Source: Shinella zoogloeoides
Lineage (GTDB): Bacteria; Pseudomonadota; Alphaproteobacteria; Rhizobiales; Rhizobiaceae
NCBI RefSeq assembly: GCF_022682305.1
Contig: NZ_CP093528.1
Coordinates: 2,927,501 to 2,991,500 of the forward strand
Length of the DNA: 64,000 bases
Direction of reading: 5' to 3'
The position numbers were made by a program, and so were the translations under genes. The notes beneath the pieces are model-generated. The model had not been told where the DNA came from. It saw nothing but the letters and a program-made list of their open reading frames with translations, and did not search any database. This document shows positions 23,561-30,423 of this stretch, one piece after another. Position 1 is the first letter of the stretch. The number at the start of each line of letters is the position of its first letter.

Positions 23561-24964
23561 TTAGGAGCCAGGCATGCCCCAGTTGACTTCATCGAGGAGA
23601 GCGACAGCGGAGGCCCGGCGCTTCGCCCAGTTCAGGATGCGCTCGGCACGGAACGCGACCGAGTTGGTCTGCCACATAGATACCATGCTGGTTGCGGTCG
23701 GCGTCACGACGTCGTTCGTCGGGTTGTCGAGCATCTGGAGCGATGCTTCGCGCGAGACATCGACCATGACGCCGCCCTCATCCGCGAAGTAGATGTCCGA
23801 CGCATTGACGAGGGCGACGAAGCCGCCGGCCGAGACAGGAGCGAAGTATTCCGACACGATGACCGGGATACCTTCCAGGGTGCCACCGTTCATGGTGATG
23901 CCGGGGAACTCCTGCTGACCGAGCGGGTTGCGCATCAGGGACACGGCAAGTGCATTCGCCGAGGACATGATGAACACCGCAGAGGTCGGCGGGTTGTTCG
24001 CCGCCACGAACGTCGCCATCAGAGCACGGATGTCTTCGCGGATCGCGTCAGCGTCGTTGCCGCTGGATGCGATTGCGACCACACCATTCGTGATCGATGC
24101 CGGGGATACACCGGCCGCAGCCGCCTTGTCCGGGTCGATGAAGTCGATGTCGATGCGTTCCGCGACAGCTGCAGCCAGTGCATCGCGGAGGATGGCATCG
24201 GCGGACGGGCTGGACTTGCGAAGCAGTTCTTCCGTCACGACCGAGATCGTGGCCACCTTCAGCTCGTCCAGCGTGGTGCGGTTGAAGTCGAACGCCGTCA
24301 GCGGCTTCGGCTTGCCTTCACCTACCCAGTAGGCCTGACCGCCGCCGGTCTGACCGATGAGCGGCGTGCGGAACGGGACACGTCGAAGGTTCGGGATATT
24401 GCCCTGACCGAACTTGCCGACGATGGTCATGGGGCGGAGGTATTCCGCGAAGTCAGCGTAGACGGACGTCTCATCTCCGACGAGATCTTCCGCCCAGTTG
24501 CCGGCGACGGACGCGCCCGCGACGACGTTGGCCTTGGTGACCAGACGATAGACGGCCGAATCCTCGCCATAGAGCGCCTTGGCGACATCACGATTGCTCT
24601 CGCGGTCCAGATGAGCCAGAGCCTTCACCTTGGCCAGACGTGCGAACTCGATGCCCGGTTCGGACCTCTGCTTTACACGCACCTGTGCCGGGACACGGCC
24701 GTCACGAGCATCCGAACCGGACTTCGTGTCAACCACGTTCGTCACCGGCTTTGCCGTCGATGCCTTCAGGCTCTCGACAAGGCGCAGTCGCTTGAGGTGA
24801 TCATCGATCGACTTGATTTCGTCCGTCAGCGTATCGGCCGCTTCGGCGCTTTCAGCGTCAAGCGTTTCGCCTTCCGTGCCGGTCATGATGGTTTCGAGTT
24901 CCGCCGCCTTGGCGACACGGGTTGCCTCGAATGCGGAAATCTGTTCCGCGATGGTCTTAGCCAT
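23561..24964 (-). CDS. HK97-type major capsid protein of the prophage
   Basis: 467 residues from ATG 24,964 (MAKTIAEQISAFEATRVAK). Residues 1-110 are a charged coiled coil, the delta/scaffold domain. Then come the HK97 core blocks: SVYADFAEYLRPMTIVGKFG, VPFRTPLIGQTGGGQAYWVG, KVATISVVTEELL, and MRNPLGQQEFPGITMNGGTL with GIPVIVSEYF. The frame stays open upstream of this ATG into what looks like a protease remnant; the RBS AAAGGAG fixes the start. It is distantly related to the capsid gene at 19.4-20.5 kb. Confidence 0.92.
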   Translation of the reverse strand: MAKTIAEQISAFEATRVAKAAELETIMTGTEGETLDAESAEAADTLTDEIKSIDDHLKRLRLVESLKASTAKPVTNVVDTKSGSDARDGRVPAQVRVKQRSEPGIEFARLAKVKALAHLDRESNRDVAKALYGEDSAVYRLVTKANVVAGASVAGNWAEDLVGDETSVYADFAEYLRPMTIVGKFGQGNIPNLRRVPFRTPLIGQTGGGQAYWVGEGKPKPLTAFDFNRTTLDELKVATISVVTEELLRKSSPSADAILRDALAAAVAERIDIDFIDPDKAAAAGVSPASITNGVVAIASSGNDADAIREDIRALMATFVAANNPPTSAVFIMSSANALAVSLMRNPLGQQEFPGITMNGGTLEGIPVIVSEYFAPVSAGGFVALVNASDIYFADEGGVMVDVSREASLQMLDNPTNDVVTPTATSMVSMWQTNSVAFRAERILNWAKRRASAVALLDEVNWGMPGS

Positions 24965-25077
24965 GGGTTTCTCCTTTGGCTTCAGGGATTTCACGATGGG
25001 TTTTGGGGTTCCCGAAGCGCCGGGAGCGGCCTTGCGGCCTTCGTTCGCATCAGCGTCTGAGATGCCAGACGAGACGG
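24965..25077 (-). pseudogene. Possible C-terminal remnant of a prohead protease
   Basis: In the capsid frame, directly before the capsid ATG, the DNA reads SSGISDADANEGRKAAPG, then KPIVKSLKPKEKP with no stop. This is the kind of tail seen at the end of U35-type prohead proteases, which normally precede the capsid gene. The N-terminal protease domain and its catalytic residues are absent. The left part of the DNA belongs to a methyltransferase gene start, so a deletion joined the two near 25,070-25,077. Inference from composition and position. Confidence 0.4.
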
Positions 25078-25254
25078 ATGAAGGAGGCCTTGTTCCATCG
25101 CTGAAACCAGTGTCGCGACTGAGAAGGCTTCCCTCTCCACCATGCAGACTGTTCGAGCGCTTGGAATTGCCAGCTCGACGCCGAGATCGAGACCGGCTCC
25201 ACCTGTGCAGATGGAGAGGATGTTGAGAGGTTGGGGACGTAGAGCCACATTCAC
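24991..25254 (-). pseudogene. DNA cytosine-5 methyltransferase, truncated after ~60 residues
   Basis: GTG start at 25,254 overlapping the stop of the small upstream gene. LNILSICTGGAGLDLGVELA is methyltransferase motif I (F/S-x-G-x-G) and VCMVEREAFSVATLVSAMEQ is the following acidic motif II region. After GLLHP the reading becomes unrelated and stops at 24,991. The catalytic PC motif and target-recognition domain are missing, so it is non-functional. Full-length relatives run to several hundred residues. Confidence 0.8.
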
Positions 25255-25364
25255 TGATCTTCCCTCTCCTCGTCAGATACGATCCAGTCGGCCCTATCGG
25301 CCCATTTCCGAGAACGATCCCGCCAGCGCTTCGCGATGCGCAGCCTGTAAATTGCCGCATCCAT
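25251..25364 (-). CDS. 37-residue phage peptide, W/R-rich
   Basis: The ATG overlaps the stop of the GIY-YIG gene (TGATGG) and its own stop overlaps the methyltransferase start. It contains KWADRADWIVSDEERED, which resembles the end of the 22-residue peptide at 25,957-26,025. Tight coupling on both sides argues that it is translated. Confidence 0.55.
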   Translation of the reverse strand: MDAAIYRLRIAKRWRDRSRKWADRADWIVSDEEREDQ

Positions 25365-25960
25365 CACGCCGCCCGCCGCGTTTGCGATATTTTGGGAGAG
25401 ATCCAATCGGCCCATTCGTCTCGCGGGATTTCCAAGAGGGTGAGCATGTCGACGATTTCGAAGACGTCCACTCGCAGACCGCGCAACTCGTGCAGTGCGC
25501 GCACTCGGCGCCGCGTCCAGGCGACATTCATCGAATGAAGCTCTTGGAATGCCTTCTCCAGGCAGTCGCCAACTGGCGTTTGCCGCGGATAGCGCTCGTA
25601 GATCTGGCGTAACAGCCCGAGCGCGCAGCGAGCATCGTGTTCTCGTCTCTGGATAGGCTGTGCGGCTTTCGGTGCCCATGTGCTGGGCTTGAACCTGAAT
25701 TCCGCGCTCTCTGGATCGGCGACCAACCGGATATATGTTTCGAGGTCTTCGCCGGCTCTGAACCACTCCCCTTCCAAGCGAAGGTGAGCAAAGCGCAACT
25801 GGACCTTTCGCTCGGTCGTGACGCCGCCCGGCATCGATGCAAAATAGTGGATCGGCCCGACAGCTCTGGCGATTGTTGCCAGCCGCTTCGCAACATTGCT
25901 CGCGGTCCCGATTTTGATCTCCGATGGGGATTCAATCTTGCGGATGAAGTAGACGGTCAT
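25364..25960 (-). CDS. GIY-YIG/T5orf172-type nuclease-domain protein
   Basis: 198 residues. N-terminal MTVYFIRKIESPSEIKIGTA, then VAKRLATIARAVGPIHYF and the late EGEWFRAGEDLETYI are the Mug113/T5orf172 GIY-YIG pattern. The C-terminal ~90 residues (VGDCLEKAFQELHSMN, AWTRRRVRALHELRG) form a second domain that also occurs in the neighbouring protein at 26,012-26,425. It could be a nicking nuclease acting on phage or host DNA. Confidence 0.75.
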   Translation of the reverse strand: MTVYFIRKIESPSEIKIGTASNVAKRLATIARAVGPIHYFASMPGGVTTERKVQLRFAHLRLEGEWFRAGEDLETYIRLVADPESAEFRFKPSTWAPKAAQPIQRREHDARCALGLLRQIYERYPRQTPVGDCLEKAFQELHSMNVAWTRRRVRALHELRGLRVDVFEIVDMLTLLEIPRDEWADWISPKISQTRRAA

Positions 25961-26025
25961 TGCTCATCCCTCAGTTCTGGGCAGATCCACTCGGCAGCCC
26001 AAGCGGCCTTGTCACGAAGCCACAT
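25957..26025 (-). CDS. 22-residue phage peptide, W-rich
   Basis: MWLRDKAAWAAEWICPELRD followed by two residues and a stop that overlaps the GIY-YIG start (ATGA). It starts within the last codons of the upstream gene. The W-A-A-E-W-I pattern recalls the 37-residue peptide downstream of the GIY-YIG gene. Very short, so uncertain, but both coupling overlaps support it. Confidence 0.4.
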   Translation of the reverse strand: MWLRDKAAWAAEWICPELRDEQ

Positions 26026-26425
26026 CGCAATCGCGTGCCTGCGTTCGAAGCTGAGCCATCTGGCGAAGGCGGGAGGTCTTGGCGATGTATTCTGCATGTT
26101 CGTTCCTCGCTGCCCGCAGTGCCTCGGCTGTCTCGTAGAGCTCGACCATCTGGAAGTGCTCTACGACTTTGCTTTCCTTGTAGCGCCAGGCTTTCAGCCG
26201 TCGCTCTGTCCATCTATTTTCGGGGTCGTCGCGGTGCGGGAAGCGCTTCGAAAGCTCACGGAACGCAGTAAAGAGCATGTCGCCGACGGGGCGTCTGCTT
26301 CCTCCGATCTGCTCGACAAGAAAATTTGCCGTGGTTACGTCAGCCATTTTCGTTGCATTTCCCTGTTTCAACTTTTCCGGCTTTCCGGACAACTTTTCCG
26401 ACATTCCCGAAGTCCTTTCGTTCAT
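26012..26425 (-). CDS. Phage protein sharing the C-terminal domain of the GIY-YIG neighbour
   Basis: 137 residues from ATG 26,425; an ATG at 26,347 (MADVTTANFLVEQIGG) with CAGGGAA upstream is also possible. The block RRPVGDMLFTAFRELSKRF ... NRWTERRLKAWRYKES parallels QTPVGDCLEKAFQELHSMN ... AWTRRRVRALHELRG of the next gene. So this is a stand-alone copy of that helical domain, which may bind DNA or mediate interaction. No catalytic motif. Confidence 0.65.
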   Translation of the reverse strand: MNERTSGMSEKLSGKPEKLKQGNATKMADVTTANFLVEQIGGSRRPVGDMLFTAFRELSKRFPHRDDPENRWTERRLKAWRYKESKVVEHFQMVELYETAEALRAARNEHAEYIAKTSRLRQMAQLRTQARDCDVAS

Positions 26426-26451
26426 CTTGTCCTTGTCGAAAGGAGCTTCCG

Positions 26452-26781
26452 ATGAACTTCAGGAGCACTCACAATGGTGACGGGGAAGGACGATCGCTTG
26501 CCGGCGATGTTGTGCCCTTCCCGTCTCCGGCCCGCCGCGTCGGGCAAACCGCTAATTCAGAAACCCCCGGTGTTTCCGCCGCCGCATCAGCCGGGGTTCA
26601 AGAGGGCGCCGGGGTATCCTCGGCTTCGGCGTCCTCGTTCGTTCCGCTCGGAAATCTCACCCACGCCGTCGTTTTGCGTTTGCAGGGAGGCTTTCCGAAA
26701 ATTCGTGGACCGGCGCGGCCGGGAGGAGGAGAGGAGCCGCGCCGGTCATCCGATCAGGCGGAGTGGGACAAACCGCGCTGA
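26452..26781 (+). CDS. Possible + strand hypothetical protein in the leftward block
   Basis: 109 residues from ATG 26,452 with a strong AAAGGAG site six bases upstream (MNFRSTHNGDGEGRSL, then GDVVPFPSPARR). The sequence is Ser/Ala/Gly-rich and disordered. No competing gene exists on the - strand over these 330 bases. It is divergent from its left neighbour with only 26 bases between starts, which is tight. Real gene or chance frame cannot be settled by eye. Confidence 0.35.
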   Translation: MNFRSTHNGDGEGRSLAGDVVPFPSPARRVGQTANSETPGVSAAASAGVQEGAGVSSASASSFVPLGNLTHAVVLRLQGGFPKIRGPARPGGGEEPRRSSDQAEWDKPR

Positions 26782-26791
26782 ACGAAACTGT

Positions 26792-26914
26792 TCACTGGTC
26801 CCTCCACCAGTCGTGTTCCTGGTAGTCGTCGTCATCACCAGAGAGGATGATTGCGAGGGCAGCGCAGCCGCAGATAGCGGTGAAGCCGATGATGGAAATG
26901 ATGAGCCACGTCAT
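26792..26914 (-). CDS. 40-residue single-pass membrane peptide
   Basis: MTWLIISIIGFTAICGCAAL followed by AIILSG gives one membrane helix (residues 3-26) and an acidic, aromatic tail DDDDYQEHDWWRDQ. Its ATG overlaps the upstream stop. Small membrane peptides in this part of phages can be toxins, lysis helpers or exclusion factors; none is indicated specifically. Confidence 0.6.
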   Translation of the reverse strand: MTWLIISIIGFTAICGCAALAIILSGDDDDYQEHDWWRDQ

Positions 26915-27057
26915 GCTGCTTTCCTTTCCAGGGCTTTCCGACGCGCAATCTCGCGCTCAGCAGCTTCACGGTTGCGACCGGAGACAGCGCCGATTTCCGG
27001 GTCGACAATGATGCAGATGCCGTCTTCGGTGATGATGATGGAGCGGTGCGAGGTCAT
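26911..27057 (-). CDS. 48-residue phage protein, basic C-terminal helix
   Basis: Begins MTSHRSIIITEDGICIIVDP, a small beta hairpin, and ends with a basic helix (NREAAEREIARRKALERK). Overlaps both neighbours with ATGA junctions. Function unknown. Confidence 0.6.
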   Translation of the reverse strand: MTSHRSIIITEDGICIIVDPEIGAVSGRNREAAEREIARRKALERKAA

Positions 27058-27419
27058 GCGGCCTCCCGAACAATGACGGGCTTCCGATCAACTCCGAGCG
27101 CGTATCCCTTCCCCCACAGCGTGTCGATGCGAACGCCGATTTGGTCGAGCTTCTTCCGGGCTTTGCAGATGTACACGTCGATGATTTTGATTTCCGGCTC
27201 TTCGCCTTCCGCTGAAAACTGGTACAGCCACTCCAGAGCCGCCTCTTTCGAGAGGACGCGCGGAAACACTTCGGCTAAGCGCTGGAGCAACAACACCTCG
27301 TGTCCGGTCAGGATGGCGAACTTGCCGTTCGCCACGACCATTCCACGCTCAGGCAAAATCGTGACCGGCAACTCGCCGATCGGCTGGCCGCAAAGCGGGC
27401 AAGAGCAATCAGGCTGCAT
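27054..27419 (-). CDS. CtrA-like winged-helix DNA-binding protein without receiver domain
   Basis: 121 residues from ATG 27,419. A zinc-knuckle-like N-terminus (CSCPLCGQ) is followed by an OmpR-type winged helix: FAILTGHEVLLLQRLAE, then EEPEIKIIDVYICKARKKL and DTLWGKGYAL. This closely follows the DNA-binding half of the alphaproteobacterial cell-cycle regulator CtrA (EPELKIIDVFICKLRKKL...TVWGRGYVL as I recall it). The phosphoreceiver half is missing. It would bind CtrA-type sites free of phosphorylation control. Operon with the ParB-like and GapR-like genes. Confidence 0.8.
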   Translation of the reverse strand: MQPDCSCPLCGQPIGELPVTILPERGMVVANGKFAILTGHEVLLLQRLAEVFPRVLSKEAALEWLYQFSAEGEEPEIKIIDVYICKARKKLDQIGVRIDTLWGKGYALGVDRKPVIVREAA

Positions 27420-28245
27420 TTGCCACCTCCACGACGCCGCGCTTGAGAGCGGCGTTGATCTGCCTCGTGATGATGAACTGAACAGGATTGTTCGTGCGGG
27501 CGCTCTCGATCTTCGCGTCATAGAGCAATTCGGACAGGCTGATATCGTCGAAGACGGCGAACAGATGAGAAGGATTAGCGAGGACTTCCGGCTTGGTTCG
27601 GATCGCCCGACCAATGCCGTTGATCATCGCTCCGAAGAGCATCCCGGGATTGCCGTCCGACGTCTCGACGATGCACTGGAGGATCGTCGTCAGGATTGCG
27701 CTACCGTAGAACTCATGCGCGCGCTGCAAAACGGTGATCGAGCGCGTCTCGCCGGCAAGGAAGCCTTCCTTCTTGCGGGTGATCTTTACCCCTGCAGCAT
27801 CAAGGACGCGCTGGAGAGCTACCGCCTTCGGCTTCTTGGCCGCAAGCTCGGCGAACCACAGATCGATCGGCTGCACCGGCGTGACGTTGCCATTGATGGC
27901 AGCGAACGCAGCAGCTGCTTCCGAGGCCGTGCACGACAAGATGTAGCAGGGGACTTCCGTGATGCCGATCGTAGCGGCAGCGGTAGTCCGGTGCTGGCCG
28001 TCAACGATGGAATAGGTGTCGCCGTCTTGCGTTACGATGACCGGGAGAAATTTCGACCAGTCGAAGTCCTGGCAGATGCGGCGGATGTTCTTGACGGAGC
28101 CGTGCGATACCGCGCGTTGGTAAACCGTGTCGACAAGGAGCTTGACGATCGGAATAATTTCAAAGCGCCCGACATGGCCGAGAACGTTACCGGCCTGCAC
28201 ATCGCCGCCGAGCGCAACGATCGGGAACAAGGTATTCTCTTTCAT
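27409..28245 (-). CDS. ParB-like nuclease-domain protein
   Basis: 278 residues. The ParB N-terminal fold is marked by IRRICQDFDWSKFLPVIVTQ followed by DGDTYSIVDGQHRTTAAATI and VPCYIL (the G-x-H/R-R box). After this the chain is helical (AAFAAINGNVTPVQPIDLWF...) as in phage DGQHR/ParB-type proteins. It lacks an obvious parS-binding domain. It overlaps both neighbours. A role in DNA binding or CTP/ATP-dependent regulation is plausible; partitioning is not implied because the phage integrates. Confidence 0.8.
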   Translation of the reverse strand: MKENTLFPIVALGGDVQAGNVLGHVGRFEIIPIVKLLVDTVYQRAVSHGSVKNIRRICQDFDWSKFLPVIVTQDGDTYSIVDGQHRTTAAATIGITEVPCYILSCTASEAAAAFAAINGNVTPVQPIDLWFAELAAKKPKAVALQRVLDAAGVKITRKKEGFLAGETRSITVLQRAHEFYGSAILTTILQCIVETSDGNPGMLFGAMINGIGRAIRTKPEVLANPSHLFAVFDDISLSELLYDAKIESARTNNPVQFIITRQINAALKRGVVEVANAA

Positions 28246-29078
28246 GCTGCTTCCTCCTCAAGCGCTCTGATGCAGGCGCGGCAATGCGTCGTTCCGTGTC
28301 CAGGGCAGGTTTCGCCGGGGTTCTTGCAATGAGGGCGGAGAACGAATTTCGGCTTTGCGGGGAGAGCGGTATTGGCGGCGCCCTCCCCTGTGTTCGAGGT
28401 CGTGGCGCGCGCCGCGCTGCGGTCTACATCGTCGCCTCCTGCGTTGGCGGCGGCGCGATCCTCGCGCTCGACGCTGGGGAATCCTTCGTCTGCCTCTTCG
28501 GGCGAAATGGTGCGGACGAGCGCTGCTCCACCATCGGCTTCAACATCCCGCTCGTCCGCTGCGCTTTCGGCGCTGGTAGCCGGGATCATCTCAGGTTGCC
28601 CCGATACTCCGGCCTCAGCCGATGCAGAAGCATCGACCTGGGTTGCGGTCCTCTCGGATACCGCCTCCGCCGCCTTGCGCGGGGATTCTTCCGCCGTTAC
28701 CGGCGCTGTTCTGATGTCTTCGTGCTTGGTGAAGATGGTAAGGCCACCGTCGGAGCGTCGAGCCGCCGCGTAACTGTTGCCCTCACGTGCACGTGCGCGT
28801 GTGAGGAGCGAAACGTAGTCGTCGACGCGCTCGCCCTTTTCCTCGCGCTTCTCCTTCGCCTTTTCGTCAAGGCGCATCTCGCCAATCGCGCCTTTGAGCG
28901 CGGCGACTTCTGCGGAAACGTGCTTGCCATCCCAGCCAAGGCCGCGCAGCTCTTCGCGCAGATCGGCGTAAATCTGTTTCAGGTCATCAGCCGCCTGCTG
29001 GCGCATGTCCTCGGCCTCGTTGATGAGGCGGGCAACGCGAGCGGCCATATCGTCCGGGATGGTTTGAGAGTCCGTCAT
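28242..29078 (-). CDS. GapR-like (DUF2312) protein with long acidic extension and zinc knuckle
   Basis: 278 residues. Residues about 10-95 (ARVARLINEAEDMRQQAADD, LKQIYADLREELRGLGWDGK, then a charged helix ending VDDYVSLL) match the layout of GapR, the nucleoid protein that binds overtwisted DNA. GapR is under 100 residues; here an acidic, Ala/Glu-rich linker (about 120-245) leads to a C-terminal Cys cluster (CKNPGETCPGH and CRACIRALEEEA). This fusion is unusual. It is the third host-like chromosome factor in this operon. Confidence 0.7.
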   Translation of the reverse strand: MTDSQTIPDDMAARVARLINEAEDMRQQAADDLKQIYADLREELRGLGWDGKHVSAEVAALKGAIGEMRLDEKAKEKREEKGERVDDYVSLLTRARAREGNSYAAARRSDGGLTIFTKHEDIRTAPVTAEESPRKAAEAVSERTATQVDASASAEAGVSGQPEMIPATSAESAADERDVEADGGAALVRTISPEEADEGFPSVEREDRAAANAGGDDVDRSAARATTSNTGEGAANTALPAKPKFVLRPHCKNPGETCPGHGTTHCRACIRALEEEAA

Positions 29079-29263
29079 GCGGCGGCTCCACGGACGAGTT
29101 GGCGGAGCCGATGAATCTCCTCAATCGCTTCCCGATAAATCGCTATGTCTGTCCGCTCCCAGAAGAAGCCACGCGCTTCCAAGCGGCCAATCCGATAGGA
29201 CATACGGATGAGAAGGTCGTCGTTGAAGATTTTCCCACAGTGGGGGCAGCGTTGGTCGCTCAT
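29075..29263 (-). CDS. Small zinc-knuckle phage protein
   Basis: 62 residues beginning MSDQRCPHCGKIFNDDLLIR with a CxxC pair, then a helix EIHRLRQLVRGAAA. Overlaps both neighbours (ATGA). First gene after cro in the leftward operon. Probably a small regulator. Confidence 0.65.
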   Translation of the reverse strand: MSDQRCPHCGKIFNDDLLIRMSYRIGRLEARGFFWERTDIAIYREAIEEIHRLRQLVRGAAA

Positions 29264-29484
29264 GCTGCTGTCTCCGCCGTACCGAAAACATCGGGGCGAA
29301 GTTTTGCCCTAGGTATCCCGGTGATCCTTTCCGCTTCTTCGAGACGCTTAACCGGAATGGGCGGCACGCCCTTTTCCCACCTAAGGATCGTTGTGCGGTC
29401 GACGTTGAACAGCCCGGCAACCCCGTCGAGGGTCAGGTCAGCTCTGCTCTTGCGGAATTCGGAAAATGCTGTGGTTGTGCTCAT
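29260..29484 (-). CDS. Cro-like/YdaS-like helix-turn-helix repressor
   Basis: 74 residues from ATG 29,484. LTLDGVAGLFNVDRTTILRWEKG is a helix-turn-helix and the ending ERITGIPRAKLRPDVFG is the standard tail of YdaS/Cro-type phage regulators. It is divergent from the CI-like gene across a 98-base operator region. It would shut off the repressor and start the leftward operon on induction. Confidence 0.85.
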   Translation of the reverse strand: MSTTTAFSEFRKSRADLTLDGVAGLFNVDRTTILRWEKGVPPIPVKRLEEAERITGIPRAKLRPDVFGTAETAA

Positions 29485-29582
29485 GGGCAATAGTAGTGGC
29501 ATTTTCTGCCACTTTTGTAAATACCCACAGTCGCATTTTGTGCAGGCGATGTGATTTCTGACGGATGGTAAAATCTGCCACT
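29485..29582. promoter_or_regulatory. Immunity operator region with three operators
   Basis: Between the divergent cro-like and repressor genes. Operators share the 15-base dyad TGGCA-N5-TGCCA: perfect TGGCATTTTCTGCCA at 29,497-29,511; weaker TCGCATTTTGTGCA at 29,531-29,544; and TGGTAAAATCTGCCA at 29,566-29,580, touching the repressor start at 29,583. The same sequence occurs twice upstream of the rightward operon at 31.0-31.1 kb. Spacing between centres is roughly 33-36 bases. Confidence 0.85.
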
Positions 29583-29960
29583 ATGTCAAAAGTCGCGAAA
29601 ATCCATCAAGGGAAACAACCTGTTCGCCGCCATTATTTGGTCGAGTGGATGGAAGCGAAAAACATGACCGCGCCCGATCTCCTGGCCGTCTTAAACGACC
29701 CAGAGAGATCAATGGATTTGCCCGAAATAGACAAGAGTCAGGTCTATCGCTGGATGAAGGGGCAAATGCCGCAAGCTTCGGCTCAAATCAGGATTGCTGG
29801 CGCTCTCGGCTTTGAGGACGACCCAGAGAAATTGTTCCAAGATCCCACTATGGATTGGCTTGCAGCGTTCTTTCGCGACAAAACGGAAGAGCAAAAGGAG
29901 AAAGCAATCCAAATGCTCAAGCTATGGTTCAGCGAAGACAAAACCGGGACGGACGGCTGA
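29583..29960 (+). CDS. CI-like phage repressor
   Basis: 125 residues from the ATG at 29,583 (MSKVAKIHQGKQPVRRHYLV). Helix-turn-helix: MEAKNMTAPDLLAVLND, IDKSQVYRWMKGQMPQ, then IAGALGFEDDPEKLFQDP. The C-terminal part (AFFRDKTEEQKEKAIQML) is a short helical oligomerisation region, not an S24 autocleavage domain, so induction cannot work by RecA-driven self-cleavage. Its start abuts one operator, giving self-repression. Confidence 0.85.
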   Translation: MSKVAKIHQGKQPVRRHYLVEWMEAKNMTAPDLLAVLNDPERSMDLPEIDKSQVYRWMKGQMPQASAQIRIAGALGFEDDPEKLFQDPTMDWLAAFFRDKTEEQKEKAIQMLKLWFSEDKTGTDG

Positions 29961-29964
29961 CCTT

Positions 29965-30423
29965 ATGAGCGTTTCCGTTCCTGTGTTTCTGGTGAACAAG
30001 TCCGGCGGCGTCTGCACAGACAACGTGAATTGCTCGCCCTGTATCTCCTTGGCCGTCGTCAGCGCAGGAATGGCGTCTCGATGCGTGGCAATGCTGGATT
30101 CCGGCGCTACCGGCATCTATGCCGATCCCGCGATTGCTCGGAAGCTTGATCTACCGGTTATCAAAACCGATACGGTCTATGCGGTCGGCGCAACGCATGC
30201 GTCGAACGTCTACGCCGCTACGTTCTGGATTGATGACCTGCCGGATTTGTCGGTTGAGGTTCAAGAGGTCCCGCTTCGCTCTCAGGGACAGCCCTACGAT
30301 ATAGTCCTTGGACGCTCGTTTCTAACAATGTTCGATTTTGGGTTCGACCTGAGAAAACGGGCGTGGAAGCTGGAAGCCATCGGAGTGGCGAAAGCATCCA
30401 ATCTAAATCGGACTTCGATATAG
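29965..30423 (+). CDS. Retropepsin-like aspartic protease next to the repressor
   Basis: 152 residues from ATG 29,965, four bases after the repressor stop, so same transcript. The catalytic motif MLDSGATGIYADPAIARKL has D45-S-G; then DTVYAVGATHASNVYAATFW and the second hydrophobic-G motif YDIVLGRSFLTMF (I-V-L-G-R). These are the flap and h-h-G parts of single-domain retropepsins. Position in the lysogeny transcript, with a repressor that has no autoprotease domain, suggests it may cut the repressor or another regulator. Confidence 0.8.
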   Translation: MSVSVPVFLVNKSGGVCTDNVNCSPCISLAVVSAGMASRCVAMLDSGATGIYADPAIARKLDLPVIKTDTVYAVGATHASNVYAATFWIDDLPDLSVEVQEVPLRSQGQPYDIVLGRSFLTMFDFGFDLRKRAWKLEAIGVAKASNLNRTSI

